A DNA stretch of 64,000 bases from JALCSJ01 sp036788835 (GTDB taxonomy: Bacteria > Bacillota > Negativicutes > Acidaminococcales > Acidaminococcaceae), in NCBI GenBank assembly GCA_036788835.1, contig DAIQMR010000009.1, positions 1 through 64,000 of the forward strand. Direction: 5' to 3'. Shown one piece after another: positions 8,376 to 17,730 of this stretch. The notes under the pieces were generated by a model. That model did not search any database. It was not told the DNA's origin and saw only the letters and a program-made list of their open reading frames with translations. Within the stretch, counting starts at the first letter, position 1; every line of letters starts with the position of its first letter. A program made the translations under genes and the position numbers.

Positions 8376-8930
8376 ATGAAGTTTATTCTCTTATTGTTGC
8401 TGTCCGCTTCTCTTTCCATGGACGCATTTGCCGTGGCTGTTTGTGGCGGCATGGGATTGGCGGAGGTTACAAGAAAAAAGGCCTTAGGCATACGTTTTGG
8501 CCTGTGGTTTGGCGGGTTTCAAGCCTTGATGCCAATTATCGGTTACTATATGGCTTTTTATTTTAAAGACTATATTCAGGCCTATGACCACTGGATGGCT
8601 TTTGGCTTATTATGCTACATAGGTATCGGTATGATTAAAGCCAAGCCGGAAGGCTGCCCTGTAGCAACAAACTATACAACGAAAAAAATGTGCCTCCTGG
8701 CCGTTGCTACCAGTATAGATGCCATGGCCGTAGGTATTAGCCTGGCTTTATTGGGAACGTATATTTTGCTGCCGGCTTTTGTTATCGGCTTTGTGACATT
8801 TGTCTTTTCCTATGTGGGTTGTCTTTGCGGCACCAAGATAGGCCAGTTGGGCCAACGTAAAGCAGAGTGTCTTGGCGGGCTGATCTTGATTCTTATTGGC
8901 TGCCATGTTTTGTATGAACATTTACATTAA
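8376..8930 (+). CDS. mntP: manganese efflux pump MntP
   Basis: A 184-residue inner-membrane protein with six helices made of two DUF204 repeats. The repeat signatures are SLSMDAFAVAVCGG near residue 13 and ATSIDAMAVGISLAL near residue 110, with the conserved aspartates. MntP exports Mn2+ and protects against manganese toxicity. It begins three bases after the preceding stop codon. No yybP-ykoY riboswitch precedes it, which fits its internal operon position. Confidence 0.93.
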   Translation: MKFILLLLLSASLSMDAFAVAVCGGMGLAEVTRKKALGIRFGLWFGGFQALMPIIGYYMAFYFKDYIQAYDHWMAFGLLCYIGIGMIKAKPEGCPVATNYTTKKMCLLAVATSIDAMAVGISLALLGTYILLPAFVIGFVTFVFSYVGCLCGTKIGQLGQRKAECLGGLILILIGCHVLYEHLH

Positions 8931-8945
8931 AATCGAGGACATACC

Positions 8946-9755
8946 ATGAAAGAAGAAGAAGCTCTTAAATTGCTGCGTTTTAATCCCTATGCTTTGGAAC
9001 AATTTCCGGAGCCTACAGTGGCCATGTGTTTTCAGGCCTTAAGGGAAAATGGCGCAGCAATTCAATTTATAAAAAAACCTACAGAGAAGATGCAGGAAAT
9101 GGCCATAGAAAAAACACCGGGAGCCTTGACCTACATTATCCATCCTTCTGAAAGACTGCTGGAATTAGCTGTCAAAAGCGGCTGGAATAATCTGGACTAT
9201 GTGGAGCATCCCTCCGAAAAGCTTATTCGCCTGGCCCTTGAACAATCAGGCTGGGCGATTAAGTATGCCATTCATCCCAGCGAAGAACTACAGATTTTAG
9301 CTGTGGAGAAAGATTATGATGCCATTAAATACATTGCTCATCCCAGTACTAAAGTACAGGCTCATGCCCTAAAGAATAATTATGAGGCACTGCGCTATAT
9401 TAAAGAGCCGGATTATCAGGTGACTTGTGCGGTTGTAAAAGAATATCCCCAGGCTATAAAACTATTACCGGAGATCGGCAAAAAAGATTTTTTGGGATTC
9501 CTCCGTATGAATGTGGGAGTCATGAAATATAAGTCGGAAGATTTGGAACTGACCAAGGCAGAAGTGGAAGGAGTTTTACGGGAAGAATTGTCTAAGGAAG
9601 ATGTGCCGGAAGACTATGTCCGTTCTTTTGTCCAATGCGCAGAAATAGAGCCAACCAGTCAGATATTTCCTTTAGACAAACTCTCTTTGATTTATAAATA
9701 CGGCAGTTGGCGGGCTAAAAAGATTACTGTGGCTGAACAATTGGTTAATAAATAA
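8946..9755 (+). CDS. 22-residue tandem-repeat protein (DUF4116-like), unknown function
   Basis: A 269-residue soluble protein. Residues 20-173 contain seven helical repeats of 22-23 residues with the pattern HPSExLxxLAVxxxxxAIKY. The clearest units start at IIHPSE (64), VEHPSE (86), AIHPSE (108) and IAHPST (130). The remaining 95 residues are non-repetitive and charged. The repeats resemble DUF4116-type or HEAT-like superhelices and probably bind protein. The following AAA ATPase and VWA genes make an adaptor or substrate-recognition role plausible, but this is inference. The gene starts 15 bp after mntP. Confidence 0.7.
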   Translation: MKEEEALKLLRFNPYALEQFPEPTVAMCFQALRENGAAIQFIKKPTEKMQEMAIEKTPGALTYIIHPSERLLELAVKSGWNNLDYVEHPSEKLIRLALEQSGWAIKYAIHPSEELQILAVEKDYDAIKYIAHPSTKVQAHALKNNYEALRYIKEPDYQVTCAVVKEYPQAIKLLPEIGKKDFLGFLRMNVGVMKYKSEDLELTKAEVEGVLREELSKEDVPEDYVRSFVQCAEIEPTSQIFPLDKLSLIYKYGSWRAKKITVAEQLVNK

Positions 9756-9809
9756 GATAATCCGGTATGGACACGGTTTAAAAATAAGTAAGGACAATAG
9801 GAGATAAGC

Positions 9810-10877
9810 ATGAATTACAATGAAGCTTTGGAAGGCGTGGAATTAGTTCTGGAGGCCGATGCAGTACCTCTTCTGGTTGGTGCTACAGGTATAGGCAAGA
9901 CGACTCTGGCTAAAGAGATTGCGGATAAATATAAATGGAGCTTGATTTCCATTGACGGCAATCTGCTTAAGGAAGGAGAAATCGGTGGCTTGCCAACCAT
10001 TGATACACAAACCACTGTTTATGCCTACCATTATAAGCTCCATCAGATTGATGAAATGACGGATGCCGGGAGGACGGTACTTTTATTTATTGATGAAATA
10101 AATCGTTGCGAGCATGCTGTTCAACAGGAGCTCATGAATCTGATCCTTAACAGAGAAATTAATGGTTACGTAATGCCTAAGTCAGTAAAAATTATTGCTG
10201 CCATGAATCCATCTGATACCTATGATTATCAGACGGTGGAAATGGATAAGGCACAGGTGAATCGCTTTGTCTGGCTCTATCTGGAACCGGATTATCTCCA
10301 ATGGCTGGAATGGGCGGAGGGAGCAGGTATAGAAGATAAAATAAAAGAATTCATCGCCACCTATCCGGAATATCTTTCCAAAGAGAATGATGACATTTCT
10401 GCTACACCCAGAAGCTATGAGCGAATTTCCAAAATTTATAGTATCTATAAGGCAAAAAAGGATTTTTCCTCGAAAGTATTTTTTAATGTGCTGGCCGGTA
10501 ATGTGGGAAAGCTCATAGCTACTGAATTGGTGAATTTTCTCAAAGGGGATTTTAAACAGCTGCTTACTTACAAAGAAATCTTTGCCGGCGATAGATTGTC
10601 TCATGATGTGGTGAAACGGGTGAAAGAGGAAAGCCCTACACGTCTGTATTTAACCATGCACAATATTTGCAAGGAATTGGAAATGAAGCTGGGGGAAAGT
10701 AATAATCCCCAAGAATTTATTGATAGATTGGTAGAGGTTTTGCAATTTTATCCTGTGGATTTGCAAATCGGTTTAATGAAATATATTAGGAATAACTTGC
10801 CCAGGCTGGGGAAAGCCGCTATGGAAAACAAGAACTTCGTGGATAATTATTTTCAGGCCAGAGGCATAGCAAGGTGA
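9810..10877 (+). CDS. MoxR-family AAA+ ATPase
   Basis: A 355-residue ATPase. Walker A is GATGIGKT (24-31), Walker B LLFIDEIN (91-98), and sensor 1 lies in AAMNPS (130-135), as in AAA_5/MoxR proteins. Such ATPases act as chaperones with VWA-domain partners to insert cofactors or remodel complexes. The next gene, four bases downstream, encodes exactly such a VWA partner. AGGAG lies nine bases before the ATG. Confidence 0.9.
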   Translation: MNYNEALEGVELVLEADAVPLLVGATGIGKTTLAKEIADKYKWSLISIDGNLLKEGEIGGLPTIDTQTTVYAYHYKLHQIDEMTDAGRTVLLFIDEINRCEHAVQQELMNLILNREINGYVMPKSVKIIAAMNPSDTYDYQTVEMDKAQVNRFVWLYLEPDYLQWLEWAEGAGIEDKIKEFIATYPEYLSKENDDISATPRSYERISKIYSIYKAKKDFSSKVFFNVLAGNVGKLIATELVNFLKGDFKQLLTYKEIFAGDRLSHDVVKRVKEESPTRLYLTMHNICKELEMKLGESNNPQEFIDRLVEVLQFYPVDLQIGLMKYIRNNLPRLGKAAMENKNFVDNYFQARGIAR

Positions 10878-10881
10878 TAGG

Positions 10882-12330
10882 ATGTACGAAGCACTAGTAA
10901 AAGAAAGCATTATCTGTTATGACAAAATATATAACTGGGTCAAAACTGCCGAGCAAAAAAAGCCTGCTTATGAGGCTCTTACCAAAAAGCCTGAGCCAAT
11001 AATCCTGCCTGCTGACCTGTCTGCCGAGTTTTTGGCTTTTATAGATAAAATCAGCATGAACTTAATGGAGCAGCGGGAAAATTTTTACGGCTATTTTCTT
11101 CTGCAAATGACCAGGAAAATAGACCTTTATCTAGCCAGCCCTACCGGAGTGAATTTTACGGGAGGTAAATTTATGCTGTATTTTAATCCTCTCATTTTCC
11201 TGTCTCTTACTGTTGAGCAAATGTTTACCAGCTTGCAGCACGAAATACTCCATTTGGTTTCACTCCACTTGCAAAGAGTGAGATCCTTGCAGGGAAAATA
11301 TAGCAAACTTGCCATTAATCTGGCTATGGATTTAACGGTAAACAATTATTTGACTAATCTGCCTCCGGACGGAGTGACTCTGGCTTTTGTCAATAAAAAA
11401 TATTGCATTAAATTAAATCCCTATGAATCATTGGAATTTTATGTGGAGGCGTTGGAAAAAGCCATAAAGACACCTAAAGCCCCAAACCATGACGAAACAG
11501 GGGAAGACGAGGACAGATCTGAGCCGGTAGAGGGCGAGGTTTCCTATAAATTTCTGCCTAATGATACTCATGACCTATGGAAAGCCAATGAAACAGTGGA
11601 GGAAGGGGTTTTAAACAGTTTCCTGGAACAATATGTAGATGGTTCTGCCCGAGGCAAATTAGTGGGACATGTAGCAACACTGGTAAAAATTCTGCGTGAT
11701 TCCCTTCACGAATTGCCTTGGCAAAAATATTTGCGTAAAATGCTGGGTTCTTTGGCTACAGATTACAAACATACTACAGCCAGAAGAAACAGAAGACAGC
11801 CTAACAGGCTGGATTTGCCCGGCAGGCTCAGAAGGTTTCAGCCCAAGGTGGGAGTGGCACTGGACGTGAGCGGTAGTATCAGCGATGAAGAATTCAAACA
11901 GGCCATGAAAGAAGTATTAGGACTGGTTCGTACCTATAAACAAGCCATTACAGTAATAGAATGTGATGATAGGATTCGCCGAGTGTATAAAGTAAGGTCT
12001 TTTCATGATATACAAGACCGGTTTAAAGAAAAAGGTGGTACGGCCTATTCTCCCGTTATTGAACTGGCAAATAAAGAAAAGTTTGATTTATTGGTGTACT
12101 TTACTGATGGCCAGGGAGAGGAAAAACTTACCAGGGAACCCAAGGGATTCAAAATATTGTGGGTTCTATCAGGGGATGGGGAAAAGCTGTCCATAGGGGA
12201 TAAATACGGTATTGTGAAAAAACTTAAACCTATTGCCGTAACCAGTAGTATTTTAGACGCATATGATGTGGAACAAGGCGGGTTTTCTATGAACCATCAA
12301 GAAGAAATTGCTTTAGGTCATGAATATTAA
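10882..12330 (+). CDS. DUF2201-type protein: metallopeptidase-like plus VWA domain
   Basis: A 482-residue protein partnering the upstream MoxR ATPase. The N-terminal half has a zinc-peptidase-like HEILH motif (120-124) followed by AMDLTVNN with Asp150 as a possible third ligand. An acidic linker near 195-220 leads to a C-terminal VWA-like domain with the MIDAS motif DVSGS (328-332) and a second metal-site region near YFTDGQG. This matches the DUF2201_N/DUF2201 arrangement. Proteolysis is not shown; the family may be a chaperone. A terminator follows at once, closing the operon. Confidence 0.85.
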   Translation: MYEALVKESIICYDKIYNWVKTAEQKKPAYEALTKKPEPIILPADLSAEFLAFIDKISMNLMEQRENFYGYFLLQMTRKIDLYLASPTGVNFTGGKFMLYFNPLIFLSLTVEQMFTSLQHEILHLVSLHLQRVRSLQGKYSKLAINLAMDLTVNNYLTNLPPDGVTLAFVNKKYCIKLNPYESLEFYVEALEKAIKTPKAPNHDETGEDEDRSEPVEGEVSYKFLPNDTHDLWKANETVEEGVLNSFLEQYVDGSARGKLVGHVATLVKILRDSLHELPWQKYLRKMLGSLATDYKHTTARRNRRQPNRLDLPGRLRRFQPKVGVALDVSGSISDEEFKQAMKEVLGLVRTYKQAITVIECDDRIRRVYKVRSFHDIQDRFKEKGGTAYSPVIELANKEKFDLLVYFTDGQGEEKLTREPKGFKILWVLSGDGEKLSIGDKYGIVKKLKPIAVTSSILDAYDVEQGGFSMNHQEEIALGHEY

Positions 12331-12360
12331 AAAAGCTGGCGAAATATTCGCCAGCTTTTT
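12330..12360. terminator. bidirectional terminator
   Basis: AAAAAGCTGGCGAA (12330-12343) pairs perfectly with TTCGCCAGCTTTTT (12347-12360). It separates the converging VWA gene and the iron-ADH paralogue and works in both directions. Confidence 0.9.
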
Positions 12361-12376
12361 ACTTTGCTTACTATTT

Positions 12377-13165
12377 TCAATTTGACCGGCCCAGGGTAGT
12401 ACCAATGAGAGCACCGGCATTATGCAGCTTTTCCCTGGCTAGGGGGCAACCTTCTAGGGCAGGGGACAATTCATTTTCCAGAACATCCAGGGCTTCATCC
12501 AAAATACTTAAAATATAGTCATTATCAGAAGAAGCTTTATAGGCTTCTTTAGCCAGTTTTGTAAGAGAGGCTACGCAATCCTTTACTTGTTCGGTGGTTA
12601 AGGTATCGGTATAATCAGCATCTGTTACAGCAATTTCCGGCAATAGGTGTTCTCCGTTCATGACAAAGGACTTGCTTTCATTATCTTGGAAAGTAGCCAC
12701 CGGGGAGGTCTGAGCCCCGCTGCCGAAAGAAGTAGCAATAAGCACCAGCTTTCTGGACATAGAGGCACGATTAAAGGTAAGTACCTCATCAGGGTTCCTA
12801 AGAGCATTTTCCGGAACCTCACCCAACAGCAGGGCTACCTTAGCTCCACTGAGGACAGCACCGCCTCCTATGCCGATAATCACATCAGGATTAAAAGCAT
12901 GAATCAGGGAGCCGGCCTGAGAAATTTCTTTTATTGTGGGGAGAGAACTAAAGGCAAAGAATTCTGCGGTATGCATACCTTGCTTTGTCAACTGTTTCCT
13001 TACCTTGGCTACAAATCCCAGACGGTAAATATTGGCATCAGAAAGCAGTAAAGCTTTTTTAAAATGGTATATTTCCGTGAGTTCCCGCAAGGCCACAGGG
13101 GTGCAACCTCTTTTAAAATATATTTTTTTCGGCACTTGTAATAGTCCGGGTTTTTGCTCTGTCAT
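12377..13165 (-). CDS. truncated iron-type alcohol dehydrogenase paralogue lacking the metal site
   Basis: A 262-residue protein clearly related to the C-terminal half of the adjacent AdhE (PKKIYFKRGCTPVALREL here, PKKVYYKTGCTPVALREM in AdhE). It keeps the nucleotide-binding lobe, but the NAD motif reads GGGAVLSGAK where AdhE has GGGAVIDTAK. It ends before the region that in AdhE holds the iron-binding histidines (NHSLSHKLG, FHIPHG). Dehydrogenase activity is therefore unlikely. The ATG at 13165 follows the adhE stop by one base and has GGAGGG upstream inside adhE; an upstream in-frame ATG at 13198 would overlap adhE. It may be a regulator, a subunit, or a decaying duplicate. Confidence 0.75.
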   Translation of the reverse strand: MTEQKPGLLQVPKKIYFKRGCTPVALRELTEIYHFKKALLLSDANIYRLGFVAKVRKQLTKQGMHTAEFFAFSSLPTIKEISQAGSLIHAFNPDVIIGIGGGAVLSGAKVALLLGEVPENALRNPDEVLTFNRASMSRKLVLIATSFGSGAQTSPVATFQDNESKSFVMNGEHLLPEIAVTDADYTDTLTTEQVKDCVASLTKLAKEAYKASSDNDYILSILDEALDVLENELSPALEGCPLAREKLHNAGALIGTTLGRSN

Positions 13166-13166
13166 G

Positions 13167-15938
13167 TTAGTTAAACCCTCCGACTTTGTCTCGGCCAATG
13201 TCTATAGATAAGCCCATTGGGTATGCGGCATGTGTGTCCACCGGAAGCTTGACTTCTAGTTCCAAAACATCGCCGTATTTTTTAATGAATTTTTTGTCTC
13301 CATAGAAAGAGCGAAGATAAAGAGCCTTTAATTCACCAATGGTTGGGTAAACAGGATTGCAGCCGGTGCAGGCATCGTGGAAGGCCCATTCTGACATTTG
13401 GTCTACAGCTGCCAGATACTCGGTTTCCCAATCTTTAGCTGTTTTCTCCGGATGAGCTTCCACCAGCCATTCACAAATGGTTTCGGGAATGTCCACAGCC
13501 TTCTTCAAATCTTTGCCTGCCTTGATCCAGTTCTCAAAAGTCTCTTTGTCATTAGCACCTTTTACACCAATGGCTTCGCCTAGCTGCACATAACGCTCAA
13601 AGGCTTGAGGATACTTGTATTGAGAGAAGGTCCCCATATGGTAAGGATGTCTTTGGGCATTGAACCGGCAGACATAGGGGAAGAGCAGGGCATTAGCTGT
13701 ACCATGCGGAATATGGAACCAGCCGCCTAACTTATGGGACAAGGAGTGGTTAATGCCCAAAAAAGCATTGGCAAAAGCAATGCCGGCAATGGCAGAGGCA
13801 TTGGCCATTTTCTCCCGTGCTTGGGGATCTGGCTTGGCATCTTTAAAGGCAGAACGATAAGCTCTCTCTAAATAGTCAAAGACCATCTTTGTGGCATCAC
13901 GGGCAAAACCATCCGTGTATTCCGTAGCAAAGGTAGAAACATAGGCTTCTACAGCATGAGTCAGAACATCATAACCGGAGGCTTGAGTAGCTTTAGGCGG
14001 CAGCTTCATCATATGGTCGGCATCAATGATGGCCATTTCCGGCATCATTTCGTAACCAATTAAGGGCCACTTCATACCTGTATTGCCATCGGAAATGATG
14101 GTGAAGGGTGTGCATTCAGAGCCGGTGCCGGCAGTGGTAGGTATGCATACCAGCTTTGCCTTCTTGCCCATTTGGGGGAAGAAACGAATTCTCTTGCGGA
14201 TATCCAGGAAGGTAGTAGCCATGTCCAGGAAGTCTTCTTCCGGGTGCTCGTAAAGAATCCACATGATTTTCGCTGTATCAATAACAGCACCGCCACCTAC
14301 GGCAATAATTACATCCGGGTCAAATTCGTGCATTTTGGGCAGGCCTTTCATAGCATCCTGAATCTGGGGATCAACCCGAATGTCAAAAAATTCGGCAGTT
14401 TCAATTCCCATCTCATTTAGCTGTTTGATAATCTCGTCGCAGGCACCGATTTGATACAAATTGGCATCCGTAACAATAAAGGCACGTTTGAAATTATAAA
14501 TATCCTTCATTTCACGCAGGGCTACAGGTGTACAGCCGGTTTTGTAGTAGACCTTTTTAGGCAGCTGGAGCCACAGCATATTTTCTTTGCGGTTGGCAAC
14601 TACTTTAATATCCAGCAACTGCTCGAAGTTGGTATTGCCCATGTAGGAAGAGTGGCCGATAGCACCGGGTGCCAAAGTCAGGGAAGGCACCAGATTAAAG
14701 TTATACAAATCACCGATGCCACCAAAACATGTGGGTGTATTAATGAGAATACGACCGGTCTTCATTTGCTCAGCGAATTTGTCAATTTTAGTTTCTTCCG
14801 TAGGATCAACGTAGAGGCAGGCAGAGTGACCGGGACCGGCCTCATTGACAACTTTGGCACAGATGTTGTAAGCCTCATCCAGAGTGTCGGCTTTGAACAT
14901 ACCCAAGAGGGTGGTTAATTTTTCATTGGCCCAGGGATTTTCGTGGGATGTATCATTAGTTTCGTATATTAAAACTTTTGTCTCATATGGGACCTTGATG
15001 CCTGCCATTTCAGCTAGGCGCACCGCAGTCTGTCCTACGGCAGGAGGCTTGACACCGTGGTTTTTAGGGTTATAGAAAACTTCTGCGACTTTCTCAGCTT
15101 CTTGGGCATTAAGGAAATAGCAGCGTGCTTCCTGAAGCAAGGTTTTTACTTGATTGTAAACACTGCTAAGAACAGTAATGTGTTGCTCAGTGGAGCAAAT
15201 CATACCGTTGTCGAAGGTTTTAGAATGAATTATTGATTCAACTGCCATGCGCAAATCAGCTGTTTCGTCAATAACCACATTACAGTTACCCGGACCTACA
15301 CCTATGGCAGGCGTGCCGGAAGAGTAAGCGGCATGAACCATGCCGGCACCGCCGGTAGCGACAATCAGATCAACCTTCTTCATTAAAATATCGGAAATAT
15401 CCAGGGAAGGAGTTTCAATCCAAGTAATAATGTTGTCGGGCAAGCCGGCTGCCACTGCGGCATCACGCATAATACGGGCCGCGGCAATAGAACATTTAAC
15501 CGCATGGGGATGAGGAGAAATAATAATAGCGTTTCTGGTTTTTAGGGCCAACATAATTTTGTAGATAGTAGTTGAAGTTGGATTAGTAGTAGGAGTAATG
15601 GCAGCGATGACACCTTTGGGGGACGCGACACGCTTCGTGCCGAAGGGGCGGTTCTCTTCTATGACACCGCAGGTTTTGGCATGGCGCATATAGTTCCACA
15701 TATGCTCAGAAGCGTACTGGTTCTTTGTCACTTTGTCAACCACAATGCCATAACCGGTTTCCTCACAGGCCATTTTGGCCAGGGGAATGCGCATTTTGGA
15801 AACAGCCATAGCGGTTTTTTCGCAAATGGTATCAACTTGTTCCTGAGTGAAGGTGGCGTATTTTTCTTGGTCAGTACGAATAAAGGGGAGAGCTTTTTCG
15901 AAAGATTCTACTGAATTAATTACTAGATTTTTTGACAT
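13167..15938 (-). CDS. adhE: bifunctional acetaldehyde-CoA/alcohol dehydrogenase
   Basis: Reduces acetyl-CoA to acetaldehyde and then ethanol, reoxidising two NADH. The 923-residue protein has an N-terminal aldehyde dehydrogenase domain with the catalytic cysteine in FDNGMICS (near residue 250). A C-terminal iron-ADH domain carries GGGAVIDTAK and the iron ligands in GYDVLTHAVEAY, NHSLSHKLGG and FHIPHG. It is about 30 residues longer than E. coli AdhE, with an extra C-terminal tail. An ATG at 15947 is in frame, but AAGGA abuts it, whereas the ATG at 15938 has ideal 9-base spacing. Its paralogue follows directly downstream. Confidence 0.97.
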   Translation of the reverse strand: MSKNLVINSVESFEKALPFIRTDQEKYATFTQEQVDTICEKTAMAVSKMRIPLAKMACEETGYGIVVDKVTKNQYASEHMWNYMRHAKTCGVIEENRPFGTKRVASPKGVIAAITPTTNPTSTTIYKIMLALKTRNAIIISPHPHAVKCSIAAARIMRDAAVAAGLPDNIITWIETPSLDISDILMKKVDLIVATGGAGMVHAAYSSGTPAIGVGPGNCNVVIDETADLRMAVESIIHSKTFDNGMICSTEQHITVLSSVYNQVKTLLQEARCYFLNAQEAEKVAEVFYNPKNHGVKPPAVGQTAVRLAEMAGIKVPYETKVLIYETNDTSHENPWANEKLTTLLGMFKADTLDEAYNICAKVVNEAGPGHSACLYVDPTEETKIDKFAEQMKTGRILINTPTCFGGIGDLYNFNLVPSLTLAPGAIGHSSYMGNTNFEQLLDIKVVANRKENMLWLQLPKKVYYKTGCTPVALREMKDIYNFKRAFIVTDANLYQIGACDEIIKQLNEMGIETAEFFDIRVDPQIQDAMKGLPKMHEFDPDVIIAVGGGAVIDTAKIMWILYEHPEEDFLDMATTFLDIRKRIRFFPQMGKKAKLVCIPTTAGTGSECTPFTIISDGNTGMKWPLIGYEMMPEMAIIDADHMMKLPPKATQASGYDVLTHAVEAYVSTFATEYTDGFARDATKMVFDYLERAYRSAFKDAKPDPQAREKMANASAIAGIAFANAFLGINHSLSHKLGGWFHIPHGTANALLFPYVCRFNAQRHPYHMGTFSQYKYPQAFERYVQLGEAIGVKGANDKETFENWIKAGKDLKKAVDIPETICEWLVEAHPEKTAKDWETEYLAAVDQMSEWAFHDACTGCNPVYPTIGELKALYLRSFYGDKKFIKKYGDVLELEVKLPVDTHAAYPMGLSIDIGRDKVGGFN

Positions 15939-15947
15939 GGAGTTCAT

Positions 15948-16309
15948 TCCTTTCTACTTGTTTTAGTGTGTTTGAAACTGTAAAAATTCTCCTCCTTTCC
16001 TTTTTAATAATGCCATCAGCTGAAGATGTTTGTGCAAAAACCGCATAAACGGCTCTAATACAACCTTTAGGCAATTACTCTCAAATTATAATAACATACA
16101 AAATATTACAAGACAATAATAAAACATAAAAAATTTTAATTATTTTATATAAATAAATAATACTTAACTAAAAAAATCTGAAACCCAATCGTTTCATCCA
16201 TCCTAAATCGGTGAGATGAAACGATATTTATTTGCGAAAAAACAAGCATTTACAGGTAAAATGTGATAGAATTTTCTGAAAGAAGCGTTTCAAGAGAGGA
16301 AGTAACTAT
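15948..16309. promoter_or_regulatory. divergent adhE/symporter intergenic region
   Basis: This 360-bp AT-rich gap separates divergent genes. For adhE, a possible minus-strand promoter is TTGTAA, 16 bp, TATAAT (plus-strand positions 16085-16112), leaving a leader of about 130 nt. For the symporter, no clear promoter pair was found. A perfect 11-bp inverted repeat (16188-16225) is listed separately. No RNA gene or Rex box was recognised. Confidence 0.45.
16188..16225. promoter_or_regulatory. perfect 11-bp inverted repeat, candidate operator
   Basis: ATCGTTTCATC (16188-16198) and GATGAAACGAT (16215-16225) are exact inverted copies with a 16-bp spacer. It lies about 85 bp before the AGCS symporter gene and has no T-tract on the symporter side, so operator or leader hairpin is more likely than terminator. 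The binding protein is unknown. Confidence 0.45.
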
Positions 16310-17668
16310 ATGGAAAAATTAAATGCACTACTAGGAATAATAGGCGGATACGTGTGGGGTGCGCCCTTATTGGTACTTTTGGTTGGTACCGGATTGTACC
16401 TGACAATCAGACTAAGATTTTTATCTTTTCGGAGACTTGGTTTGGGTTTTAAATTGGCTTTTCTTAAAAATGACAAAGCTGTCAGCGAAGGTGAAGGAGA
16501 TATTTCCAATTTCCAATCCCTAATGACGGCACTGGCTGCCACTATCGGTACAGGAAACATCATCGGAGTGGCAACGGCGATTTTGGCAGGGGGGCCGGGA
16601 GCTCTGTTCTGGATGTGGGTCAGCGCCTTGGTGGGCATGGCTACGAAATATTCTGAGGCTATTTTGGCTGTACGTTTCCGGGAAGTGAATGCTGCCGGAG
16701 AAATGGCCGGTGGTCCCATGTACTATATTAAGAACGGGATGCACAATAAATGGCTGGCTTGGATTTTTGCTTTACTGGGTTCGGTTGCAGCCTTCGGTAT
16801 TGGGAATCTGGTACAGGTTAATGCTATTACAGTTTCTCTGACTAGCAATTTTGGTATGACACATGTTGCATCCGGTATCAGTCTGATGTTTATAACAGCT
16901 TTTGTTGTATTAGGGGGGATTAAGAGCATAGGCAAAGCAGCTGGTATCATTGTACCGCTTATGGCATTAGGTTATATGGCGGCAGGACTATTTATTATTT
17001 TCACGAATTTTTCTCTTATTCCCCAAACCCTTGCTTTGGTTTTAGAAGATGCTTTTACCGGTCAGGCTTTAGCAGGGGGTGCTCTTGGCAGTGTGATACG
17101 GTTCGGCGTGGCTCGTGGTGTATTCTCCAATGAGGCAGGCTTGGGAAGCGCTCCTATTGCCGCTGCAGCTGCCAAAACAGATATGCCCGGCCGGCAGGCA
17201 CTGGTTTCCATGATTGGCACATTTATTGACACTATTATGGTTTGCAGCATGACAGGTTTAATTATCGTTATGAGCGGCTTATGGAAAACTACAGCTAAGA
17301 CTCAGGCAGGCACTCTGACTAGTAAGGCTTTTGAACAGTTCTTGCCGGGTTTTGGTAACGGCATTGTAGATTTTGGTATTTTGTTCTTTGCCTTTTCCAC
17401 TATTCTAGGTTGGTGCTATTATGGTGAAAAATGTTTTGAATATTTATTTGGCGCTAAGGCTGTTAAACCCTACCGGGTAGTTTATTCTCTGGCAGTATTT
17501 CTTGGTGCCGTAGTAGAGCTGCAGATTGTTTGGAACATCGCCGATATTTTCAACGGTCTTATGGCCGTACCGAATTTAATTGCCCTCCTGGCTTTAAGTG
17601 GCGTAGTAGTCAGCGAATCTCAATTGTTCGAAAAAAAATTAGATGAAGAAAGACGCGCCGGAAAATAA
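16310..17668 (+). CDS. alanine/glycine:cation symporter (AGCS family)
   Basis: A 452-residue inner-membrane protein with about eleven helices. Family signatures are visible in the ATIGTGNIIGVATAI segment near residue 80 and in GVFSNEAGLGSAPIAAAAA near residue 275. AGCS proteins import alanine or glycine with sodium or protons. AGAGAGGAAG precedes the ATG. A second family member lies at 41463; the two are diverged, so this is not a recent duplication. hydG follows after 62 bp. Confidence 0.93.
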   Translation: MEKLNALLGIIGGYVWGAPLLVLLVGTGLYLTIRLRFLSFRRLGLGFKLAFLKNDKAVSEGEGDISNFQSLMTALAATIGTGNIIGVATAILAGGPGALFWMWVSALVGMATKYSEAILAVRFREVNAAGEMAGGPMYYIKNGMHNKWLAWIFALLGSVAAFGIGNLVQVNAITVSLTSNFGMTHVASGISLMFITAFVVLGGIKSIGKAAGIIVPLMALGYMAAGLFIIFTNFSLIPQTLALVLEDAFTGQALAGGALGSVIRFGVARGVFSNEAGLGSAPIAAAAAKTDMPGRQALVSMIGTFIDTIMVCSMTGLIIVMSGLWKTTAKTQAGTLTSKAFEQFLPGFGNGIVDFGILFFAFSTILGWCYYGEKCFEYLFGAKAVKPYRVVYSLAVFLGAVVELQIVWNIADIFNGLMAVPNLIALLALSGVVVSESQLFEKKLDEERRAGK

Positions 17669-17730
17669 AAATTAGGAATTCTGTAATGTCAACGTTAATA
17701 CGAAGAAGAATTTGAAGAGAGGTGAATAAA

